Shown here piece after piece: positions 56,930-64,000 of a stretch of 64,000 nt of DNA. Location: the NCBI GenBank assembly GCA_030435675.1, contig CM059623.1, forward strand, positions 14,755,592 to 14,819,591. The letters are read 5' to 3'. The number at the start of each line of letters is the position of its first letter. Position 1 is the first letter of the stretch. The translations under genes were made by a program, and so were the position numbers. Source of the stretch: Steinernema hermaphroditum (lineage: Eukaryota > Nematoda > Chromadorea > Rhabditida > Steinernematidae). Below the pieces are notes generated by a model, which was given only the letters and a program-made list of their open reading frames with translations, made no database searches and was not told the origin of the DNA.

Positions 56930-58015
56930 AGTCGGGCGTGCTTTCCCTTTGAGGCATTTGCTTACTTTTGTCTGAACATGTGACATTTCCAGTTTGTTAA
57001 TCGCATTACGGCTAACGTGTTGACACAACTCAGCACTTCTTAAGATGCTTTTTAGGCACTTTTCAAACACTTGCATGAACGTATGACATTTAGTAAAATT
57101 TTAGTCTTGCGACGAAGAACATGTCTACACTACTTAATGCTTTATAGGCTTCATTTTAGGCACTTTCCCAGCACTTGTCTGAACGTATGGCATTTCCTAA
57201 ATTTTTGGTCCCACCACGACAAACATGTCTACATAGATTAATACTGCAAAGGGAGCTTATTAGGCACCTTTCTAATACTCGGCCGAACCTGTGACATTTC
57301 CTAAAATTTTGGTCTCACCACGACAAACATGTCTACATAGGTTAATAGTTCATAGGCTTCATTTTAGGCACTTTTCTGGCAGTCGTCTGAACGTATGACA
57401 TTTCCTAAAATTTTGATCTCGAAACGACTAATATGCTGACACAACTCTGCACTTCCTAAGATGCGTTTTAAAATGCGTCGCGTTTTAAAATTTAAAATGC
57501 CTAACATGCGTCTGAACGTATGACATTTCCTAAGTTTTTGGTCTCGCCACGACAAACATGTCTACGTAGATTAATAGTTCATAGGCTTCATTTTAGGCAC
57601 TTTTCTGGCAGTTGTCTGAACGTATGCCATTTACTAAAATTTTAGTCTCGCGACGAAGAACATGTTACCACAACCTAATACTTCATAGGCTTCATTTTAG
57701 GCACTTTTTCAACACTTGTCTGAACGTATGACATTTCCTAAATTTTTGGTCTCACCACGACAAACGTGTCTTCATAGATTAATACGGCAAAAGAAGCTTA
57801 TTAGGCAGCCTTCTGACAGTCGGCCGAACCTATGACATTTCCAAAAATTTTTAGTCTCATAAGGACATTTGTCCGAACATGTGACATTTCCAAAATTTTT
57901 GGGTCTTACCACGATTCATTTTCCAGAAGTTTCGAGAAGTTTCGAGAACATTCTGGAAGGGACGAACCTGTGACATTTCCTGTGTTTAAACATGGCCACT
58001 TAGCCCATTTTGTAT
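56930..58015 (+). repeat. ~104-bp degenerate satellite
   Basis: TGACATTTCC with GTCTGAACGTA before it and AAATTTTGGTCTCACCACGA after it recurs at about 56,981, 57,084, 57,187, 57,292, 57,396, 57,521, 57,625, 57,729 and 57,833. Spacing is 103-105 bp except one of 125. The last two units are truncated. Units are 70-90% alike by eye, so it is older than the neighbouring 158-bp array. Confidence 0.88.
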
Positions 58016-58492
58016 AGGATGACAGCGAAAAGACCCGGTGCATTTGATAGAGGTCGATGAGCTCTACAAGATGGCATTAACACCGAAGTCAACGGATTGA
58101 TTTTGTTTCGGACAGACAGACACGCCCGTCCCATCTGCTTTATATAGGGGCGGTCGATCAGAGTCGAGAGTTCCGTCCCATAGGAAGTAGAATAGCTTCT
58201 ATCGTGCTGATAACAATGATAACAAGCTCCTATTACGCGAAGTGCCTTTCATTTTATTACATTTTTCGCGTGTAATACACCTCATCCCGTTGGTCTATAC
58301 AACGATCCCATTTAAGCTTGCAAGGAACGTGTTCGAAATGATAAACGCCGATTTGGCTGAAAATTTGTAGTCTGGTAGAGCTATGCTCATGCTCCCTTTT
58401 AGGCTATACTTGTATAATTCATTAAATATGATAATATGATCTCTTTTTACTCTCTTTAGTCATTTATGATATTTTTAGCTCCATTTACAAGA
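58016..58492 (+). promoter_or_regulatory. Upstream region of intact RING gene
   Basis: GAGTCGAGAGTTCCGTCCCA, TAGGAAGTAGAATAGC and TGCTGATAACAATGATAACA at 58,162-58,225 are repeated at 61,565-61,630 and, more diverged, at 49,995-50,065. Shared upstream DNA marks duplication units that include the promoter. Confidence 0.5.
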
Positions 58493-60902
58493 ATGGAAGT
58501 GACTTCATTTCCTCGTCTGGAAGGAGAACTCGAAGACGCTCTGCTATGTTCCGTCTCCGACGACAAAGTTATTCTACACTCGAAAAAGTAAGTATGTAAC
58601 AGCACCATACCCCTCACTTAAAACCTCCTTTCAGTAGTCAGATACTGATTTACTATCGCCAAAGTCACGGAATATGGAGATATGGCTGTCCCAATGGTCA
58701 CTGTCAAAGGGTTTGTTTTCGGTTTAGTTGTGACTGTGAAACAGTTTAGGAGAATGATGCAAACGGGAAATACTACGAATGCGTCTGCAATGTAACATCA
58801 GACGCAGTCTACCATTGTTGTACAACAAGTGAAGAAAAGAAAAGAGGCTCATATGACACAGAGATCCAAATTTACAAACTCGTCGGCAGCTCAATGAGAA
58901 ACGTCAAGATTTTGAAATACGACAATGCGAGGTTTCAATTTATACACGAATGCTGTTTAGAGCTGTTTTTAGTAACTTCTACGTCCGCGGTTCCACATTT
59001 TACATCGAAGTGAACGGGAAGTGGATAACTTTTTCGTTTGAAGTTATGAAAGAAATCGTCATTAATGACCGTTTGGCGTTTTAAAAATTATCTTTCTGTG
59101 ATGTTGTATTGCAGTTCGCTCTTTCGCCGTTTTCACACACAGACATCGCTCCTACGCCTTGTGGAGCGGAGCAGATTTCCACACTTTAAAAATGCACTCA
59201 TTAGACGTTAGCAATGCCGGAGAACGAATCGAACTTTCCGGTGGAGAAATGATAGAAGGAGACGGAATGTACGACTGGTTCTTGAAGGCGCATGCAATTG
59301 GAGATGACGTTTTCATTGTGCGTACGACCGATATCTGGAGACTGGGCATGACGTTAGGTGTACTTTATGAATTGAACCTGAAGTTAATTCGTTTCAGGCG
59401 TCGAAAAATTGAGAAATTACCAATCAATGTGTCTTACATGTTAAGCAGCGCTTTTTGTGGCAATGCACTTTACTTTACACAATATGATCCTAAAGCGATC
59501 TGTAAATTGGACCTCACTCCGAATCTCTCAACTCACAGAGGGAACGCTACTCAAAAACTCATTCCTGGAGTGAGCAACACCTCAACGGATGTGGCCGAAA
59601 CAGAAAAGCCTGCGCCATCAGCACCAGCAGCTGTTCAAGAGAACGAGCCGACGTGTCCTGTGTGTCGTGAGAAGTTCGAGAACCCAAAGATGATGCCGAA
59701 GTGTGGACACTCCCTCTGCGAGTCCTGTGAAGTGAAAATCTCGGTGCAGGACCCTATTCAGAAGAAGAAGACGCTGACGTGTCCTATGTGCCGACAAGCA
59801 GTTCAACTGAACATAGACGAATATCTCCCTGTGAACTGGATTGCAAAAGGTGAGTTCTATTGCGTTGATAAGATTCGCGCCTAGAAAGATAACCAGAGGT
59901 CATACCTTCTGAATCTCCGCGTCGTTAGCGTCATTAAAACAGAAATGCACGCCGTAAAACCCTCAGTCGATCCGCAGTACCTGAGAGCGCCACGCGACAA
60001 AGTCGGCTAATCCATGTGAATCAACAAGTTTACAAGATATATGCTCGCGCAAAAGCGAATACAAAGATCACCAAGAAGAAGCGCCCTCTTCTGAGCGTAC
60101 CAAAGGCGAGTGCGATGCGTAATGCGTACAGTTGCGTACACCATTCTGTTGGCCTCAACATTCATAAAAAACTTAATGTTTCTATACTTAACCTCAAACG
60201 TGCTTGATTCAGATCTACTTGCTCTTTATAATCGAGGAGGACCAATTAAAGGGTCAGAGCATACCTTGGAGTGTTCATCCTGTAACGAACCCTTGTCTGA
60301 GAAGAAGACGTTCGATTGTGAGTTCTGTGCCCAACGTGATCAGAAGATAGAGGTTACTGTGTTTTCGGTCAACTATGGAAACACCTCCTTTCAGGTTCTC
60401 ATCTGTGCAGCGTGTGCGTTTCTCCACCACAACGAACACTCATCAATAGTCAAACGCGTCACTTTCGCAGACGCAGCATACAAGAAGGGGAAGATAGGCG
60501 GCATTTCGAGAGACCCAGAAGAGCCACGACATGAGAAAGCGTCAACACTGATGGTTTCATGTGTTTGTGTTTGATTTATCCCATCGATGTCTCTAGGAAG
60601 TGAACAAAGAATTCGACGTCTTCTTCGGAGATCTCGAAAAGGATTACGAAAGGGTGAACAGTCGACTGCAGAAGCTGGGTGGAGACTGTCCGATGACTCA
60701 AAAGGCGACGGACAAGGAGAGCGAAGAACTAATGAAGGTCGACGGCGTCATTAAGAAGGTCCACCAATTGATTTCTCATCAAATTTCTAAAGGACTCATT
60801 TCAGAAGTTGGAGAAACTATCTATCTGGAAGACGACTCTTTGGAACATTTCGCAGCTGAACAACGACGAACGCCACCAAGTTTACAACCGAATAATGAAT
60901 AA
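58493..60902 (+). CDS. RING, B-box-like, coiled-coil protein (TRIM-like)
   Basis: Apparently intact. It starts MEVTSFPRLEGELEDALLCSV. Introns of about 47, 39, 41 and 44 nt fall in the N-terminal part, a ~350-nt intron follows the RING (ending TTCAG at about 60,210), and a 44-nt intron sits before the coiled coil. The N-terminal ~330 aa has short beta-rich repeats (FYVRGSTFYIEVNGKWITFS; FAVFTHRHRSYAL; GDDVFIVRTTDIWRL; FCGNALYFTQYDPK) like a kelch or propeller fold. The RING is CPVCREKF...CGHSLCESC...CPMCRQ, complete. Next a Cys/His block (ECSSCNEPL, CEFCAQ, CAACAFLHHNEHSS) and a coiled coil (FDVFFGDLEKDYERVNSRLQKL). A ubiquitin ligase role is inferred. Unusually, the propeller-like part precedes the RING. 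Confidence 0.85.
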
Positions 60903-61979
60903 GCAATAACGAAGAATAAGTTGCACGAGAAGAATCCACATTTCCGAACATCAGAATATTCCAATCATCATTTCATTTTTCATCTTGATTGATTTACTAG
61001 TCGCTTGGTCATGTTTTCTTTTTAATTTTTCTCACCACTCTCTAATAAATACTCCATTTTTTTGATGATTTTTTTTGACAGGACATCTCACATATGCACA
61101 AAGAAGAACAAAGTCACGTCATAGTCGCTGATTTTCTTCTGGTTTCGGTGGATCAGACGGAACGGACCCTCAGTTTGCCTGTGGTCGAACTCACGGTCTC
61201 CTTGGAGAAATGCGATTCCGCCTATGTTCTACGGCAGTCACAGCGGAGAGAAACCAAAGCCGAACAAACCGAGAAAACCGAAAATTCGGATTTTAAGTAT
61301 TTGTCTTTCTTGATGTTATGTTGCCAACCAGTGAGTAATATATTGGTCAAAGTTCGTGTCAGATTTCTCTACGTTTACATCCGGAAGATTCAATCATAAT
61401 GCACGCAATTCCAATTATAATTATAATGCCAAAATTCAGTGGTCGTCTTTTACAATAAAATGAATACAAGTTATTCAAGTAAACGGCAAATTGTTACTGT
61501 TACCGGTCACCTTTATACCCCACACATCTTGTTAACATCGCTGCGTCCCCAATTCTTGTTATTAGAGTCGAGAGTTCCGTCCCATAGGAAGTAGAATAGC
61601 TTCTATCGTGCTGATAACAATGATAACAAGCTCCTAATATGCATGTTGACATGAAGCGCCTTTCATTTTATTACATTTTTCGCGTGTCCTACATCTCTTA
61701 CACCTCATCCCGTTGGCCTATACAACGACCCCTTTTAGGATTAGTTGTTTAATTAATTAAATGTGATAATATGATCTCTTTTTACCCTCTTTAATCATTT
61801 ATGACATTTTTGGAAACCCGACAAAATCGCTACTACAAAAATCGCTACTTCGACAAAATCGCCACTCGGAGGAATAGTCACTTTTAGACATCTGAAGTTG
61901 AAATGAGCTTATATTCACTTTGGTTATGTCCTAGACCTGGGGCTGGCTTAGGTTCCAGCTTGATAACAAAATGACCCTC
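60903..61979. other. RING-gene 3' flank and a second upstream-segment copy
   Basis: AATAAATACTCC near 61,045 is the likely polyadenylation signal. At 61,565-61,700 the upstream segment of the RING gene (GAGTCGAGAGTTCCGTCCCA and following) is repeated, now separated from the next RING copy by a SINE. No other gene recognised. Confidence 0.5.
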
Positions 61980-62235
61980 ACAAAATAATCTAAAAATCAC
62001 TCAAAAACTGCAAAAGAACGCAAGACCTAGCACCCTCAGAGACATAGCGGCAGTAGAGAGGTAGGGCTTTGGATGTTTGTGTGGCTCATTGCGAACGCTC
62101 TTCGTTTGTAGGCTGGTCGTATCGGGCTCGGTCCCACTCGGGTCCTTATTTTGTGTAGGTTCCCCGTGTTCACGGAAAAATACACACGCACACAAAGAGA
62201 CCAATGAACCCGTCGGTTCTCCGTTTATATATATG
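61980..62235 (+). mobile_element. tRNA-derived SINE, copy 2
   Basis: TGTGGCTCATTGCGAACGCT, GGGCTCGGTCCCACTCGGGT, CCCCGTGTTCACGGAAAAAT, a short (CA)n and ACCCGTCGGTTCTCCGTTTA correspond to copy 1 over the full length, including about 90 bp before the tRNA-like head. It ends some 30 bp before the start codon of the RING pseudogene at 62,265. Confidence 0.75.
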
Positions 62236-62264
62236 TACAAGGGATTTTAGCGCTATTTGGAGGA

Positions 62265-63334
62265 ATGGAAGTGGCTTCATTTCCTGGTCTGGAATGCGAA
62301 CTCCAAGACGCTCTGCTATGTGCCGTCTCCCGCGACAAAGTGATCCTACGTTCTAGGAAGTAGGTAATAGCATCAGACCCCCTCACTTAAAACCTCCTTT
62401 CAGTAATCAGATACTGATTTACGATCGCGAAAGTCACAGAGTAAATAGACATAACTGTCTCAATGGTCACTGTCAAAGGGTTTACATACAAGGTTTCGTC
62501 TATACATAAGTGCTCTTCAGAGATGTTTTTAGTCGCTTCTACGTCCGCGGTTCCACATTTTACACTCTTATGAACGGGAAGTGGATAACTTTTTCGTTCG
62601 AAGTTATGAAAGAAATCGTCATTAATGACCGTTTGGCGTTTTCAAAACTATCTTTTTTTGATGTTGTATTGTAGGGCCATCTTTTGCCATCTTCACCCAC
62701 AGAGATCGCCTCTACGCGTTGGATGACGGAAAACTTTACTCATTGGATCTTAGCAATGCCGGAGAACGAATCGAACTTTTGGATGGAGAAGCGATAGAAG
62801 GAGACAAAATGAACGACTATTTCTTGAAGACGCATACAGTTGGCGATGATGTTTTCATTGTGCGTGTGTGCCGTGACGATGTACGCGATATCTGTCAACT
62901 CTGGAGACTAAATATGACGTTAGGTGAACTTCATCAATTGAACCTGAATTCAATTCGTTGCAGGAATCGTAAGATTGAGAAAATACCAACAGAAATGCCT
63001 CGTTGGTCAAATTGCGCTTTTTGCGGCAATGCACTTTACTTTACACAATATGATCCTAAGTAGGTAATACCAACAGAAATACCATTGGATCTTCGACATG
63101 ACTCGTGTCGCGGTGGCGAGCGGTCGGTCCCTCCGGTCGCTCTCTGAGTGTCTGGTCGGTCAGATGGCAAATCCCGTGGCAGTTGTGACTGTTCCGGCTT
63201 CCAGAGGGAATTGGGACACCCGGAAGCCGTCACGGACCATCAGATTTGAGCACAGAAGCGTGCGCTGTCTATCTGGAAGATCTATCTGGAAGACGACTCT
63301 TCGGAACATTTCGCAGCTGAATAATGACGAATAA
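62265..63334 (+). pseudogene. RING/B-box-like gene copy lacking the RING
   Basis: Starts MEVASFPGLECELQDALLCAV. The segment between CAAAGGG and ACATACAAGG has lost about 180 bp of exon relative to the intact copy. The propeller-like part is present (LDLSNAGERIELLDGEAIEG, GDDVFIVRVC, FCGNALYFTQYDPK) and then stops at 63,061. The RING, B-box-like and coiled-coil exons are replaced by a ~200-bp dispersed repeat (63,085-63,285). Only the terminal YLEDDSSEHFAAE-like end survives after it. It is non-functional as a ligase. Confidence 0.75.
63085..63285 (-). repeat. Dispersed repeat inserted in RING pseudogene
   Basis: On the minus strand this matches 48,655-48,945 (GCGCACGCTTCTGTGCTCAA, CCTCTGGAAGCCGGAACAGT, GAGCGACCGGAGGGACCGAC). 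A short duplication (ATCTATCTGGAAGA) sits at its right edge. Confidence 0.65.
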
Positions 63335-64000
63335 GCAGTTCCAAATGAATCCACAGTTCCATACTTCGGAATATTCCAATTATCGTTTTTTGGACCAAAT
63401 CCCGGTATCAAAAACAACTTCTATTCGAGTTACCGATTCTAACAGCTACCTAACCAATCCATGCCCAGTTTACAATCTAAACAGCTAAAGCATTTCAATT
63501 ATCTTCTTTATTATTGCCACCTGGCGTCTGGGACATGTTTACCATCTCTCTGCCATGAATAATACCGATTCTACGAAGTAATCCACTTATCCTAGCCATA
63601 ACAGCTACCGTAATGCCTCAAAAACAAGCCTTCATGCATTCTTCTTTTCATCAGTTCGGTTATACTTACCAAGAACTTGTTTTTCTGTCGTCTCCTTAAG
63701 AATTCATAGCTCAGGTGACTTATAGAAGCCATTCATGGGATAATAAAACAAGACCATCAATCTCAGATTGTTTTTAGGTCATTTTCGATATGCGTATTTG
63801 TGGTGAGTGCGTGCACATGTACTCATTAGACTGGGAAATGATGTGTAGTGCCTCTTCTCCTACAAGGTCACATCTTTTAGATATTAGCAAAGCCACATTG
63901 TGTTAGGTCACTTTCATGCGTTTGTTCTGGGTAATTGTATGCGTACTCACACCAGGATATGATGAGATAGAAATGAGTCGTAGTAGGGGTGCACCCGGTT
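63335..64000. other. Intergenic, nothing recognised
   Basis: Begins with the RING-gene 3' flank (CGGAATATTCCAATTATC) and continues as AT-rich sequence to the window end without visible genes. Confidence 0.4.

Noticed and set aside
52702..58015. CRISPR array
   Set aside because: The units are tandem without unique spacers, and the genome is eukaryotic; this is satellite DNA.
58930..58975. A 28-29-nt ultra-short intron in the RING genes (GTTTCA...TTTAG or TTCAG)
   Set aside because: Using the next acceptor (TTTTTAG, 12 nt further) gives a 40-41-nt intron, the same frame continuation and a better acceptor, in line with other introns here.

Overview
The window is nuclear DNA from a small-intron metazoan, almost certainly a nematode. 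The evidence is exact U6 snRNA genes with a shared snRNA promoter block, introns mostly 37-50 nt with TTTCAG-type acceptors, closely packed genes on both strands, two histidine acid phosphatases with C-terminal membrane tails, and recent expansions of RING/B-box-like and F-box-like gene families. The species cannot be fixed from this sequence. A rhabditid or Steinernema-like worm is only a guess.

Layout. At 0.4-3.1 kb there are three U6 genes and a single-exon family gene. DEPDC5 (GATOR1 subunit) occupies 3.29-9.14 kb and can be joined into an open 1542-aa frame of 11 exons. GPN3 lies tail-to-tail with it at 9.24-10.73 kb, followed by a fourth U6 and a polytopic membrane protein (11.3-12.4 kb). 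At 13-20 kb there are two more members of the F-box-like family flanking a histidine acid phosphatase whose catalytic RHG motif reads RGG. At 21.6-24.3 kb there is a tandem, possibly operonic trio of four-TM proteins, then a fifth U6 (24.7 kb) and a second acid phosphatase with intact motifs (24.9-27.35 kb). At 28-32.4 kb there are LINE 3' fragments and an F-box-like pseudogene split by a 2558-bp foldback-like transposon with an 8-bp target duplication. That transposon itself contains a 530-bp palindrome. A 5'-truncated RING pseudogene (32.8 kb), POFUT2 (34.2-35.5 kb) and CNK (37.0-42.7 kb) follow. CNK carries a 385-bp, almost identical inverted copy of its own PH-domain exons in an intron, plus a hAT-type MITE.

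The right third (44.5-63.4 kb) is repeat-rich. It holds a 5'-truncated LINE with a 12-bp target duplication, a 1.84-kb mariner-like element with repeat cargo, two satellites (26 exact-period 158-bp units, then a ~104-bp family), tRNA-like SINEs, and three copies of an N-domain/RING/B-box-like/coiled-coil gene. Of these only the copy at 58.5-60.9 kb appears intact.

The conserved genes are unrelated housekeeping and signalling functions: TORC1 control, RNA polymerase II assembly, O-fucosylation and Ras/MAPK scaffolding. The most unusual features are the self-complementary CNK locus, the foldback-like nested transposon, the predicted dead acid phosphatase paralogue, and RING copies sharing one disabling single-base deletion. 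Exon joins were worked out by hand; no alignments or database searches were run.
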